64,000 bases of DNA from NCBI GenBank assembly GCA_002118135.1, contig BDIU01000164.1, positions 62,001 through 126,000 of the forward strand. Reading direction: 5' to 3'. Positions within the stretch are counted from its first letter, which is position 1; the number at the start of each line of letters is the position of its first letter. The stretch is from Trebouxia sp. TZW2008 (taxonomy: Eukaryota; Chlorophyta; Trebouxiophyceae; Trebouxiales; Trebouxiaceae). The notes beneath the pieces are model-generated. The model did not search any database. It was not told the origin of the DNA and worked only from the letters and a program-made list of their open reading frames with translations. A program made the translations under genes and the position numbers. Below are positions 1 to 12,700 of this stretch, piece after piece.

Positions 1-192
1 TGCTGACTTGCCTCGACATGCTAGGCCTGCGACAGATTGCAACACTATGTGCCGCATTTGTTGTAAATTCCAACATGCCACAGGCCTGTTCAAGCCTACT
101 TGTCATAGAACAGGTATTATGACAAACACAAGTGCTGCAAGTATATACATCAAATATATTCGACAGTGCTTCAAAGCCCAGCTGACTCTGTT

Positions 193-3100
193 TCAAGCAG
201 GACTTGATAGCGCTGTTGCATATGCCTGACAAACAGCCTCGTTGTGCCAAGGTAGCTGCAGTGACTGCAGGTATAGTGATGCCTGACTGATGTTACTCAG
301 GGCTGCAGCGTTTGCCTCAACAACATCCCTGGCATTGACATAAGCTGGGAGCACACTTGATTCAATCAATGAGCTTTTGACTTTGTCTGTTCCCAACAGC
401 TTGTGTAGTAGCTTGGCTCCAAAGCTCTTTAGCTCTCGCTGTTGGTTTGCAGCGCTGTCATGTGCATCAGTCCCAGCATGTAGCAATGCTGTGTCAAGAA
501 CGGCTCGCCAGTCTTCAACTTGCAGATGGGATCTCAGCGCCTCAATAGGAAGCTGCACCATCATTTCGAAAGCTTGGGATTGCACCTTTGCATCCTTATC
601 TCTGCATTTGAGCGCTATGGTTTGCAAAATGGCTTGCTCCCGTGCTGACTGCTGCTCCGAAACCACTGAGGTCAGCAGTGACATGACTGCTCTGCGAGTT
701 CTGATGGATGGGTCTCTGGTGCATGTGAACAGCAGCAAGTGTACAGCTTCTTCAGGCCACAGTGCAAGCTGAACAGCATCATTGTTGTTGCTATCCTGGA
801 GAAAGTTGTCAACAGCTCTATCCATGGCTGCATACACAAAAGACACGTGTTCAATCATGCCACTGTTGTGGTGTGCAAGTCTTGCTTGAAGGGCTAAGGA
901 TATCAAGAGGGATTTGGAACATGTGTTTGCCTTGTACAGTGTGTTGTATAGCAAGCTGCAAAGCTTGGTGTAACACAGCTGGCAAGCAGCATGGACAAAT
1001 TTCGCAAAACACAACAGGCTCCGAAACCATTGTTACAGAGCACGTATGAGATAAAAAGCATTGCTAGCTAGATGGCGAGGTGCTAATTCCTCACACTGCT
1101 ACACAGGCTTTCTCACAAGCACAACTGAGGAGCAATGCTGCAGCACACCCTACTTTGTAACGATGCCCACAAGCAACAGCAATGCCAATACAGTTCAAAC
1201 CCATGCTGAACAAGCTTTGCAATAGCACATGCAAATGTCAGCAAAATTCAGCAGGCACAAAGATGACTGCTAATTGTATTAAGATAGGTTGATAGCAGAG
1301 ACTCACTGAGTAAGCCCTCCATGCGCACTGCTACTGGCTGATTGCTCTCTGGCTTCAACAGATCACAGCAGCCTGCCAGAGTGGCTGATGAGCAGTGGTG
1401 AAAGCAGCGGCTGAAAATGTCAAAAAGTTTCTTCATGCCTGCACGTAATCAGTTGCTGACATGCCAGGATTTGTCATGTTTGTCTCAGCATGTCTTACAG
1501 AGATGATGTGCAGATAGTCTGCTTTGAAGTGGGATGACATTCTGAGAGAAGCATGGCTCATTGCTATCAAGAAAACTGACCCAAACAATGGAAGGTACAT
1601 ATTGTAAAGGTACAGTCTAGCCACATCAGGACAGGAGTTGGTTGAGGCAGGGATACTGGATCATTTCTTCTGCACATTGGCTGATGCCTCATTCTGACAG
1701 TTTCCTGTGATGGCACAGCACTGGAAGCAATCAGGCACTGTCAAAGATTGGACATTTACCTTTGGTGTTGCTGGCAGTCGAGCTTGTCAGCATGGTTCTG
1801 AGCCACAAGGAGGCTGTCTGTGTGCATGCCAGCACCCGACACAAGGCTTCAATGCCTGGCTCAGACAGACATGCAGCTCCTTTCTCAATACAGGTAGCTG
1901 TGAGCTTCTCAACAAAGCAAGCCAGGCAAGCGTCCCATGTCATGCTGCTAATTTCAGCATTGCAGGCCCTCCATCCCCACAGAAACTGCATACACACATT
2001 GATGTACATCATCTGTCCCAAGCAATGATCGCTAAACAAAGACACAGAACTGGTTTGTCTGTTTGGCTGTCATCAAAGTAACATTCATGCTGCACACAAT
2101 GTCAATGCAAGTAATGCAAATGATGAGTGAACAACAGCGGGATCAATACGAATGCAGATCGAGCAGCAGTGGCTTGCTCACATCGTGTGCACAGCCCACA
2201 GAAAATGTCAGACAAAAGACTGTGTGCATTTCACATGCTTTGGCACAAACAGCAACATGTGATCCAGAGAGTAATGGCAAAGAAAATGTGTGCATTGCAC
2301 TTATGTTCACCTGGAAGACTGCATTGCAAGCCTGGTCATGATGGTCAGCAGAGTTACACTTCTGGGCATCAAAATGGATGGACATTGCCTGCAGATCACA
2401 ATGTTTCAGCATCAGCCAAGCTGCTTCAACTCATTCCGGTCGAAAACCAACTGAAGCAGCTGACTGGATGTTTTGAGAATTTTGAACTGCAGAGCAACAT
2501 CGATACAGGAATTCATCAATTGTGAGCTCAATGACTGCAGTCCCACATGGCAAATATGTCAATGTTTATCACACTAAGCAGCATAAATATCAACAAAAGT
2601 TGAAGCCAGATTGGAAATCCATATGGTGTGGACCAGACTTGACATGCCTAGTGGTTTGGTACCCCGCAGACAAAAGAAAATGCAAACTGCGCACAGCAGC
2701 TGTACTGCAAGCAGTGTTGCTGCCAAGAGCAATGTCAAAGGTTGCAATCCAGTCAAAGGTTGCAGACAGGCATGCTCACCTGAACTGTGCAAACTGTAGT
2801 TTCCCAGACATTGCTGATGGCACGAGCATCTTGCGCTTGAGCAGATGCAGCTTGATGCAACCAAGTTTGAACAGCATGTGACGGCTGATGGTCTCTGATC
2901 AGCAGCTGAAGGTGCAGAGCAATGCTGTCCTGAAAAGTCATGCTCTGCAAATTCTGGCTGCCAGAATCATGCTCAATGTCTGCTAGCATTGTGACAAGCA
3001 GTGGCAGAACATTGCCGAGCTGAGTGAGCTTTGTGACATGGCTTGTCACGTTGCTGCCTTTACTGCAAAGTTGTTGACTCTGTTGATGCCAGAAGCTGTT

Positions 3101-3581
3101 GAGCTGGTTGCATAGGGAAGCAGACAGGCTTGTCATCAGGGAGAGGCATTGGCGCACAGATTGCCAACCAGCCAGCAGAAACCTGAGTTCTGATTCTGGT
3201 AAAGCACTGCAGGGTAAAGGTTTTGGTATTGATTGATGGCAAGCACCATGGCAGAATGCAGCACTGGATGAAATGTACCCTGGCTTGCAAAGATCTTGTA
3301 GAAGGCTCAGGAAGCACTCGCCAGCGCGACAAACGACATCAAGGTCAAATGCAGGGAGATCTGCACGGTCAAGAGCGGCTATGTGTTGCATCAGAGCTCT
3401 CTGGTGGCTTGTGAAGGGTGTCACAGGGCAGAAGGAGCTGCATACCATCAGCATAGCTCAGGCAGGTCTCAGCGAACAAGCTCAAGCCCCTCGAGATCGA
3501 TTGCGGTTGAACGTTTGATTTGATTTCTTCCATGTCACTCAAAAAAGCGGTCTGAAGCTCCGACAGCTCTGAAAAGTCCAT
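193..3581 (-). CDS. Helical, HEAT-repeat-like protein (several exons, identity uncertain)
   Basis: Several minus-strand segments look coding, but I could not join them all. The likely start is the Met at 3581, followed by an acidic stretch (MDFSELSELQTAFLSDMEE). Reading then changes frame near 3400-3450. A roughly 49-bp intron with a GTATGC donor and an AGAG acceptor would reconcile the two frames and lead into an exon that ends at a good GTGAGC donor at 2779. A further exon-like block lies at about 1731-2045. Another ends at a GTGAGT donor at about 1306. The last block, about 193-900, is Ala/Leu/Gln-rich with amphipathic helices (IRTRRAVMSLLTSVV, KCRDKDAKVQSQAFEMMVQL) and ends at a TGA at 193. 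The helical repeats recall condensin or other HEAT-repeat scaffolds, with condensin-II D3 as one candidate, but no diagnostic motif is visible. Exon borders are approximate and the gene may continue off the left edge. Confidence 0.4.
1031..1103 (+). repeat. Dispersed repeat A, copy 1
   Basis: A 73-bp sequence here recurs almost unchanged at 9574-9646 in the same orientation, with only a few mismatches and one indel. It includes a small GAGG/CCTC hairpin and the core GCTAGCTAGATGGCGAGG. It lies between exon-like blocks of the left-hand minus gene, so it is probably intronic. The family is unknown. It could be a MITE or SINE fragment or a structured RNA element. Confidence 0.75.
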
Positions 3582-4190
3582 ACTGCTGGCTGAACCGGCT
3601 CCGATCACTGCTGGATCATATGTTGGTGCTGACAGTGCACAGCGTGCACAACAAATACAACAGCAGCACTGACCGCAGGCTTTCACTGCTGTTGCTTTGT
3701 GACATGTCGTTGTCTGTTATGTACTTATGCAAGTGCATTGCACTCCAGTTATGCAGCATAACTTATGCTTTGAAACAGTCTGTTCATCTCCCACAGGTTG
3801 GTCGTTCCAAGGCGCGCGCTAAGGCTAGCAACGCAGTGAAGAATCGGAAAGGCTAGCCCTCGCCTGCACTACGACTGTTTGAGCTAATCCTGTTGCCACA
3901 GATCCTTCGCACCAGCCTGACTGACGCTCAGGTCGAACACGGCGGCAGAACTGATCACTATGTCTTTGACGGCACCTTGTCACACAGGCGCACAATAGCT
4001 GCGCTCAATATCAGCCGTGCAGCTTGTGAAGCAGTGAGCGCGTGAAGAACCTGCAGATTGAAGCAAGGTTCAAGCAACTTAGAATGATAACAGGCAAATG
4101 CTACCCTATTGCACAACGGGCGCTCACAATCAGCACAGCACCTAACAGCGGCGCTCTACAGCAACTTTAGCTGAAATGGGGCATTTTTGC
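3582..4190. promoter_or_regulatory. Gap between divergent genes, likely promoter region
   Basis: This stretch separates the first recognised exon of the left minus gene from the first recognised exon of the plus-strand RRA gene, so it probably holds both 5' ends. A short plus reading frame ending at 3856 (VGRSKARAKASNAVKNRKG then stop) follows an acceptor-like CCCACAG, but I cannot attach it to a gene. The missing ATG exon of the RRA gene should lie here. No promoter motif is identifiable. Confidence 0.3.
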
Positions 4191-7098
4191 AGGCAGCACG
4201 CTGCCTTACCCCTTGCGCAGGTTGCTGCCCAGTGAGCTATCCTCCAGAAGACCGCCACTTGCAACCAGCAGCCGTAGATGCTGGGCGCTTGCATTGATAG
4301 CAGGCAGCTTATGCTTGACCCTGCTTCTCAAATCAAGTCCTGGCAAACCCACATCCCAACAAGCACAGGATCTACAGACATGCCAGAAAGACTACCAAGC
4401 TAGAGTAAGCCACTTTGCAGCACAGTCAATCTTGACAGGCTGACAACCCAAAGTTGTTATTTGTGTGGGTGTCAATGGGTCGGTCCATGCTGATATGCAG
4501 GTAAACCAGCTGGAAGACCTGACTTTGAAGCACAAAGCAGCTGTCAGGGAAAATAGGCAAATCCAGGACGGACGCTCAGCTCTCCAGGTGCTCTAACTTT
4601 GTCTGCTGAATATGCTTGTCCCGGCCTCCACTCAAAGCTGCTCAGTGAACGCCCAGAGGAATGAGATCTGCCGCATGACCCATGTCGTTGCAGCAACCTG
4701 GTCTGGCATATAACATTGCTGAGCTTTGCTGTAAGCATGCTGCTCTCCTCTGATATCTGTCTCAGAACCTGCCCAAGAAGCAAATAGACATGGACACTAA
4801 GAAACAGGAACCGCAATCAGACCAGCATCTGCAAGCCCTCAAGTGCTTCAAGCATCTATGCATACAATGAATTCAGGAAGGCCTGCCTGCTGTGCATGGC
4901 AACAGGGCGATACAGATTCTCAGCAAGGGCTAGCAGCAGCAAAGGCACAAATTGAGGGTGCCTTGCAGCAAGTGGAGCAAGCCAAGCAGGAACGTGATGT
5001 TGCTCAAGACCTTGCAAGAACCTTGCTTGAAGAGCAAGCAAGGCTCAAGCAACAGCTTGACAGCCTTCCTCAGACAGGCAATGCTGGCAATCAGGTGTTT
5101 AGCAGACTGAATGCAGCATCGTGTGTAGCGAGCTGTATGCAAATGAGCCCAATAGAGCTAAGAGCGTTCCGCGATGGTCGTGTGTAGACACACAAGAGCG
5201 TCTGCAATTATCTAAGGATGGACTGATTGGCGGCTCAGAGCTCACCGTCTCACGCTCAGCTGGATCACACTCAACTGCAGAGCCTTCTAGATCTGTGATC
5301 CAGCTACTAAGCATGCCTATTTTCATAAACAATGCTCAGTCTGTTACATCGTGCAGCACCAACAAGCAAGAAGCTGTCTGAACTGCATGAAGATCACTGG
5401 CGCATTGACTCTATTGAACATCAGTTGACTTTGTGACGTGCCCAGCGTGTGCCCAATGTGTCCGCATTATGCTTTTCTGACAAGACATACGTGCACTCTG
5501 TGTCTACAGGCAGACCGCCACACTCCGTGGATGCCAAGTGCTGCAAGAGACCAGCAGGACCCAGACCTGGCTGCAGTCTTGCGCAAGGTAAGGCAGCAGC
5601 AACAAAAGGTCCATTTTTGCTGCTGGTTTTGACATTTTTCAAACACCTTCTTTTGTTGTTTCACCACAAGTAAGTATATATCAGGACCCAGATCTGGCTG
5701 CAGTCCGGCGCCAATTGAGACACCAGCAAGAAATGCTCCCGTGAGGCTTTTTCTTCATTGATGTTTTTTGTGTGCTTGAAATGTCTTTTCTGTTGTTTCA
5801 CCACGTGTATATATCAGGACCCAGATCTGGCTGCAGTCCTACGCAAGGTGAGACAACGGCCATACATGCTCCCAAGAGACCCACTTCTGTTGCTGTTTTG
5901 GTTTTTTGTTCTATTTTGTTGCTTCATCATTTATCTGTACATTAGGACCCAGACCTGGCTGCAGTCTTGCGCAAGGTAAGGCAGCAGCAACAAAAGGTTC
6001 CATGGAATCCATTTTTGCTGCTGGTTTTGACGTTTTGCAAACACCTTCTTTTGTTGTTTCACTAGTAAGTATATATCAGGACCCAGATTTGGCTGCAGGC
6101 CTGCACAAGGTGAGGCGGCAGCAAACATCAGCTCTCACAAGATCCTTTCTTTGCATTTGATCAAGACTGCTGTATTGTTCCTTGTAGTTTTGCTGTGTGT
6201 ATATGTGCACCGTCACAGTCAAACGGGTGCTATTGGGCCCCTTCATAGTGACATCAGTGCAAGCAACTGCTGCATTGCTGCTGTTGACTACGTTGCTGCT
6301 GCCTTGAACAGTCATAATTTCAGTTTTGAGCGCTACGTCTACGTGTTCTTAGCAAATATGCTAAATGTATGTGGCAAAGTCTTGTCGCCTTGCATATACA
6401 TCTTCACAGTGAGGCAAGATCACCATGAATCTGTCTGACAGCCTGAGCAAATCAAATGCATACTGTGACACAGAAGGAAACCAAAGCAGCAGCAATCGAT
6501 GACACCACCGTGCTGTTGCCAGTACAATGCTGGATGCACATGGCTCTCAATTGTACAATAAGGACAGGCTTTCACATATTTGTCTTACAGCCCGAGCAAG
6601 CTGAAGGCATATTTTGCTGTACAGCGACTTATCTTCGCAATGACTGCCTTGCTTCCCAGGGAAGCTGTCCTTACATTAAGTTGTCCTTACTCAGAGGTGC
6701 CACTCCAGTCAGAATGCAGTCATTGGTAACCAGTTGCACCGTCCTTACATTGAGAATCAACTTCCTTACATTACATGTCCGTACAAGAGATTACTGAAGC
6801 AGAACTGTATGCAGTGGTTGATGACAGCACTAAGCTGCTGCAGGTAGCTGTGAACAGTGAGGTCATGGTTGCCATCTCCAACAAAAACTATGCCATGCCT
6901 GGTAGCATGCTGACAACCTGGATGGAAGGTATCACAAGAGCAGGGGTCAAGAATGCCTTGGTGGTTGCCCTAGATGACTACACCAAGAGCGTTGCAGAAT
7001 CTCATGGGATTGCAGCCCATGAGATGCACCTTGAGGTGTGGAGTCAGATTAATTCCAAGAGCTTGTTAGTCTGATTGCTTGCTTGCTTGCTTGATTGC

Positions 7099-7134
<36 letters not shown>

Positions 7135-9460
7135 ATGCTTGCTTGCCTGCCTGCCTGCTTGCTTGCCTGCCTGCCTGCTGGCTTGCCTGCTTGCTTGCTT
7201 GCTTGCTTGCTTGTTTGCTTGCTTGCCTGCATGCCTCCCTGCTTGCCTGCCTGCCTGCCTGCTTGCTTGCTGGCTTACCTGCTTGCTTGCCTGCCTGCCT
7301 GCTTACCTGCCTGCCTGCCTGCTTGCTTGCATGCTTGCTTGCTTCAGCTTGATGATCCTTGCGCAAATGCAAGGTCTGTACTGTGCATTGATCGGTGTAC
7401 CATGCTAATGTCTGTGTGAAAAGAGGAGGTTGAGTCATCAGTCCACAGTCTGCTGCCAACGCAAAGGTGGAATGACATCCCAAGTGTTTGAGCTACACCT
7501 GTCACAAACGCTACTGAAGCTGTTGTAATTGTAGACTGTGATGGCGCTTGTTTGTGCTTCTGCCCTTTGCTGTTTGCTGCAGCGCGCCACAAGACGGACT
7601 GCTGTCAGCGGCAATAAAGTCTGTGAAGGCTCGAAAAGCTCCAATCATCACATAGCAACAGCTCTGCATGACAGCATGTGTACGGTGTAATTCAAAACCA
7701 TTGCTGCAGATAGCAGACTCCCAGAAGGGTGCTGGCAGCAATCATGCAGTCTCTGGGCTGAAGTTCAAGACTCTGCGGCATTTCCTACAGCTGGGCGATA
7801 AATGTTCACAAAAGCGTTACAGGAGCGCTGTGGTTTACTGGGTTATGCATCAGCTGCACAAAAGCTGTACAGCAATGCCGTGATTTGCTGCAGATACCAG
7901 ACGCCCAGAAGGATGTTGGCAGCAATCATGCGGTCTCTGGGCTGAAATTCAAGATCCTCAAGCATTTCCTACAGCTGGGCTACGCTGTGCTATTGTCAGA
8001 TGTGGATATCATAACCCTCCAGAATCCCTTTGATCATCTGTATAGGGATTCTGATGTGGAAGCTATGTCCGATGGCTGGAACAATGCCACCGCATACGGT
8101 CAGCTGTTGTGCTCTATCATATATGCACTATCTACACACGCATATCGTGAGCTGTTGTGCGCTGTCATATATGCAGTATTCACGCGCGCACATGGTCAGT
8201 TGTTGTGGGCTGTCATACATATACCGAGTGCACACATAATACAAAGGCTGCTTAGCATTGTACTTGAACATACAAGTACAGATCAACGGTCGTACTGGCC
8301 ACCTCCATGTCATACACATACTTTATTTTTGAGACTGTGTCATCTTAGATTTGCAAACAGGCTCCGTGTGCATCTCAAGCAGTGTGCAACAGCTGTTGCC
8401 GTGACGGATTAGGTAATGTCCCAAAGCATGCAAATCACATTGTTGGAGTGTTCCCTTGTAAGCACAACTGCCGGCGGCGGCAATCCTCTTCCCTGCATGA
8501 CTCATCCTGAGCCATGCCCTGCAGCATTGACCAGTCAGCGCTGCAGAATGTTACACTCTGCTTGACAACTCGATTGTCTTTTGTTTGAATGCCATGCACT
8601 CGATGCAGGATACAATGATGTGCTGGATGATGCCAAGATGGGTTGGGCGCGATATGCACACTCCATGCGCATTTTTGTCTTCAACTCAGGCTTGTTCTAC
8701 ATACGGCCAACCCTAGCCTCCCTTGACCTTTTGGACAGAATTGCCTATAGGCTTGAACATGAGAACGGCTGGGATCAAGCCATATTCAATGAGGTGCGTT
8801 CCATCCGTTTGCTGGCATTGTTCCAAGCTCGTTTCAAGATTGCCAAAATTGCTTGTGAAGATGACTCAGCATCATCACTGTGTCAGTTCTCTACTGAGTA
8901 ATTTGTCACCCGTGATCAACTTGTTTAGTGACTGACTGTGCTATTGCTGAAGTTCAGTGCTTTTGGTTGGCAGCAGTCTGCATGGTAATGATCCATGTGA
9001 TGTTGCCAATCTTGCTATGTATCATAGGCTATGCTGCCATTGCTCCATCAAGATTATTTGCTCAATACTTGCATGCTTGATTGCTCGTCTCACTGATTGT
9101 CTGTCAGTTGGCCATTGACATGCATAGCTGATGCTACATCATGCATAGCATGCATGATGCATACTATACTTCGCAAATGATGATCCCCTTGCTCTCTGGT
9201 TACAGGTCATTTTCTTCCCATCACATGGGCAGCATAAGGACCCTGCCGTCACAAGGCGTGTGATGGATTACATGGATTTCATGAACAGCAAGACTCTGTT
9301 CACAATCGTGCGCAAGGATCAAGCTTTGCAACACCATAAGCCAGTCACAATACATGTGAACTACCATCCTGACAAACACCCCAGGATGCTGGCAGTGGTT
9401 GCAAGATATGTCCATGGGGATATGCAGGCTCTGGATCGATTTCCAGACGGATCGGAGTGA
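4191..9460 (+). CDS. RRA: RRA-like hydroxyproline-O-arabinosyltransferase (GT77)
   Basis: Plant RRA proteins are Golgi type II glycosyltransferases that add a beta-L-arabinofuranose to arabinosylated hydroxyproline of extensin-type wall proteins. Here a single membrane anchor ([17 protein letters not shown]) is followed by Glu/Gln-rich coiled-coil stem exons (4501-4587 and about 4900-5094). The conserved part joins cleanly as 5510-5587, 6844-7035, 7894-8098, 8609-8793 and 9206-9460. It carries the [11 protein letters not shown] block, the nucleotide-sugar DxD (LLSDVDI), [26 protein letters not shown], the [10 protein letters not shown] block, [10 protein letters not shown] and the terminal FPDGSE before TGA. 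These blocks match Viridiplantae RRA1-3. The 8098 junction uses a weak GTCAGC donor. The ATG exon is unresolved: no in-frame ATG precedes the anchor, so it must lie upstream of 4191. Exon assignments at 4588-5500 are provisional. The gene contains two arrays of duplicated exons, listed separately. Confidence 0.9.
5558..6117 (+). repeat. Five-copy tandem array of a 30-nt exon plus intron (RRA gene)
   Basis: GACCCAGA..GCAGT..CGCAAG units begin at 5558, 5685, 5818, 5946 and 6080, spaced 127, 133, 128 and 134 bp. Each encodes [10 protein letters not shown] or a close variant. Copy 1 is the end of the real exon 5510-5587, which splices in phase 0 to VAVNSEV at 6844. Copies 3, 4 and 5 keep an AG acceptor and a GTAAGG or GTGAG donor and are exactly 10 codons. 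Copy 2 has lost its donor (CAATTGAG). Copies 1 and 4 resemble each other along their introns, as do 2 and 5, so a three-unit block of about 390 bp was duplicated recently. Confidence 0.9.
6661..6790 (+). repeat. Dispersed repeat B, copy 1
   Basis: This segment contains several TGTCCTTAC-type motifs around a core with CAGAGGTGCCACT, GTCAGAATGCAGT and TTGGTAACCAGTTGCA. The same order of motifs recurs at 23745-23860 in the same orientation and at 32050-32170 in the opposite orientation. Here it lies in the intron before the RRA exon at 6844. The family is unknown; it is likely a decayed transposable element. Confidence 0.7.
7072..7347 (+). repeat. (TTGC/CTGC)n tetranucleotide repeat
   Basis: About 275 bp of imperfect TTGC units, with CTGC and single-base variants, fill the intron between RRA exons 6844-7035 and 7894-8098. 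The unit length is 4, so all frames stay open and give artefactual (LLAC)n and (KQAS)n reading frames on both strands. These are not genes. Confidence 0.95.
7710..7893 (+). repeat. Degenerate duplicate of the catalytic-domain exon (RRA gene)
   Basis: An AG acceptor at 7709 is followed by about 92 bp that closely match the 5' part of the real exon at 7894 ([16 protein letters not shown]). The match then diverges, and the DxD-encoding half of the exon is absent. The period is 184 bp. The copy has no matching donor and ends in a stop, so it is a decoy acceptor inside the intron. Confidence 0.85.
8099..8235 (+). repeat. Intronic tandem repeat, about three units of 55-60 bp
   Basis: Units of the form CAG-TTGTTGTG followed by TATCATATATGCA-type sequence repeat immediately after the weak donor at 8099. 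Each unit has a GTCAGCTG-like or GTGAGCTG-like start, so several alternative donors are created for the exon ending at 8098. Confidence 0.7.
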
Positions 9461-9799
9461 AACGAAATAGCACATTTCAGAATGAATCTATCATCTGCAA
9501 TGAACTTGATGAGCTTGAAACTAAGTAGAGAGAGAGTAGATTACATGCTTTAGCCAGCCAGATTGTGAGCATGTGTTACAGAGCGCGTATGGGATAAAAG
9601 CATTGCTAGCTAGATGGCGAGGTGCTAATTCCTCACACTGCTACAGCAGGAGTGTAATTGCATGCGAGCGTTATGACTTTGCATAGACCCTAAATTTGAC
9701 TTCGGCAGCTCATGCATGCTGTGTAACAAAGCGAAAGGCGTATGGGCGCGCGATCGGGCTTTGAGGTTGCGATTGCATGTCACAGTAGCGTCTGCAGAT
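9461..9799. other. Intergenic region between RRA and RRP6 genes
   Basis: This short head-to-tail gap must hold the RRA 3' end and the RRP6 promoter. It contains the second copy of dispersed repeat A at 9574-9646. I see no gene in it. Confidence 0.6.
9574..9646 (+). repeat. Dispersed repeat A, copy 2
   Basis: This copy is nearly identical to 1031-1103: GCTAGCTAGATGGCGAGG and the GAGG/CCTC hairpin are conserved. It lies just downstream of the RRA stop codon at 9460, outside any recognised exon. Confidence 0.75.
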
Positions 9800-12700
9800 A
9801 TGGCTAAAGATCACGGCCCGAGCGACGCTCAAAAGCTGCAGCGAGCGATCACTAGAGCCAATAACGCCAGATTGCCTCTTGAGGGCGACTTCCATGTACG
9901 TCGTTTATGCAAATGTACCCGCTGTGGCGTCGTCTTGTAATTTACTGACCGTTCTGCCCGATCGATCGCGGCACCATTTCGTGACAGCCATGGAAAGCGT
10001 TACAACATGCACTGAACAGTCGTCCCTGCTCTGCAGTATTTCAACAGCTTCAAGAATTTCAAGGAGCCTGTGAAAGAATGCCTCAAGAGCATAGCAGCCA
10101 TGCTGCAGAAGATGTCGGTAAGTGAGCCTGTTTTGCTGCATGGGCTAGGGTAGAATGTCCACAATTCAGCATTTGCTTCAATATAGCGTTCATAATCCAC
10201 ACACAAACGTGTGCTTGTCAAACAATGTCATGTCTGCCGCAAGCCGTTGTGCTTGGCACTACCCAATAGCAGTCAGTCGTTGCATTGCTGTGAAGCACAT
10301 TTCAGTATAATCATACAATTAGGCAGCACAGTCATATGCCACTGTGCATGCAGATACGTGCACTCTAGTCGTGACCCACCTTGCCCAGGCATAGCAAAGC
10401 AAACAGCATCATCGAGCCGTAACTCCATTGCCACTAGGATTCACACATTAGCCCTTTCTTTAGCACCCCAGGATGCATCAGGGTCACCTGTGATTGCACC
10501 TAATTATGTTAATAGTAGCACTGTTTGTGCTGAATGCACGACACCCTTGAGTGATTTGCCCAACACATAACAAGCTATATGTCAGGATCTGAATGGGCAT
10601 TGAATCCATACAGGGCCTCGAGACCTGTGCCATACACATCGCATGTCTATGCTCAGTTTGGAACTGCATTTGGCTTCAGAAACTGTGTGAGTGTAGGGCG
10701 CTGGACCGGACCTGCCAGAAGCCCTACAGGACAAGGATGAGGCTTTTGAGGCTGTCACAGCTTTGCTAGATGACACCCTGGAGCAGGCAGATGCGGCTCT
10801 TGAGAAAGCTAAAAAGGAATTGACTGAGAGTGACAAGGCAGCCAGCAGCCATGTGAGTATACCCATGACAAGAACAATGTTCACAGCTTGGCATTGATGC
10901 AGCATGTGGTAGCATGAGCATACATTGCGCGGTTGCAGAACTAAGCGGATGAAACAGTCTGTGCTGTTGAGCTTGTGGCTTGTTTCTTTTTGGACAGCCT
11001 GATCAGTTACCTGCATTGCGACTTGCTAATTATGGAGGCTGCATGTCTGTCAGATGCGACCTTCGAGAGGAGCCAAGGAGGAGCTGACTGAAAATGCAGC
11101 CAGCAGCAATGTGGGTATACAGCAAACATGTTGGAGATGCAGGCTGAGGAGGTCTTGGAAGCATCAACTGTGGCTGGAGAGCCGACATCATCTGCTCAAT
11201 GGCACAAGCCCCCTCACTGATCCCGCAAAGCTTTAGTACCATTATGATTTGCATTACTATCACCATCACAAAGGAGGCGTGGCATGTCTGTCACAGGCTG
11301 AGAAGTTCTCGGAAGCATCAAGTGTAGCTGGAGAACCAGCATCATCTTCCAACAGGCACAAGCCCTCTCTAAGAACTTCTTCGCTCCTCATATGACAATC
11401 ATCATGATAGTTTGGAAGGTACATTGCAGGCCGCGGAGGTTCTGGAAGCATCAACTGTAGCTGGAGAGCCCGCATCATCTGCCAAAAGGCACAAGCCCTC
11501 TGCCAAATCTGGCAAGAACTTCTTCGCTCAGCAGTCAGGCAACACAGACAGACCTCAGGACAGATTTGAGGACGCTGTTGACAATAGCAACACCCCTTTT
11601 GTCCACAACTTTGAGCATGTTCTCAAGTACCAGGTATTGCTGCTGATAATGAGCTTTTGCTACTTGCTGTTTGTTGTCAGTGATGGCACTGCATGTGTAC
11701 AAATATATGTACGTAATTATGTGGACATCAGCACAAAAGCCTGCTGTTGTAGGCAAGCTTGTAGGTGTCTGAAACACCTCACGTTGTGCCTGAAAAAGCT
11801 GCCATGCCAATATGCTGAAACAGGAAGAAGTGAGAAGCATTGCCAGCCAAGCTCTGCTTGGGTGGACTGATTTACTACGCAGCTTCCTTGGTCCTTTGTT
11901 TGTCCTGTGACTTCGATTGCAAGCAATTGTACGCCTCATCTGGTGACTTGAGTGGATCTGACACTGTCTGCAGCTCTTGTCCTAGTGTACTTTGTGCTGT
12001 CTGCTGCTCTGCTGCTGGCAGTCACAAGCACGAATGCACAGTCAACATTTCTCAGGTGATGTATGGATGTCTGCCTGAAAAGGAGACCAATTCCTGAACG
12101 ATTTTACAGGGTCTTGACAGTGTTGCTGAGCAGCAGTTGCATGAGAGCAAAGTGGACGCTCATGCACGGAGGCTGAGCGAGGGGTCTGCCGGAAACCCAC
12201 CTCCCATCCCACACCCCCTAGCTGGGCTGCTGGCGGACCTGCATTACGTTCCCTGGCAGTTGGAGGGTACATCACCTTGCCCACCAAAGGTAAACGTTCC
12301 TTGCATGATATCAACATAATTTTTTGCGATACCTATTTGAAAACCAATAGCATAAATTTCATAATTTCATTGGGGCTCCAAGCTTTTCCACCAATGTCTT
12401 TGCCTCTGTAGCATGTTCTTGCAAGCACGTTGACAAGCTCATATAGCCTTCACATCTTCACTGAACCCGCTGGCATTCAGGCCTTGCAAGAGACGCCTCT
12501 GACATATGTGGACACATTTCTGGCACTCAAAGCGTCATGTAACACCAAACACCAAAATCGCCGGCATGCAGGCATCAGAAGAGACGCCTTTGACTTTTGT
12601 GGACATTTTTCTTGCACTGTAGACTATGCTGCGAAACCAAAACAAAAAAGCGCTGGCATGCAGGCCTTAGAAGAGACCCCTCTGACATTTGTGGACACAT

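Noticed and set aside
7049..7483. Long open frames of (KQAS)n and (LLAC)n on both strands
   Set aside because: They are translations of the TTGC tetranucleotide repeat inside an RRA intron.
7710..7893. Second RRA-like catalytic gene fragment
   Set aside because: It is a partial tandem duplicate of the exon at 7894 and not an independent gene; it lacks the DxD half.
10582..11016. 144-codon minus ORF and plus-strand frame [11 protein letters not shown]
   Set aside because: Both lie across an RRP6 intron and exon 3. The plus frame does not connect in phase to the RRP6 exons.
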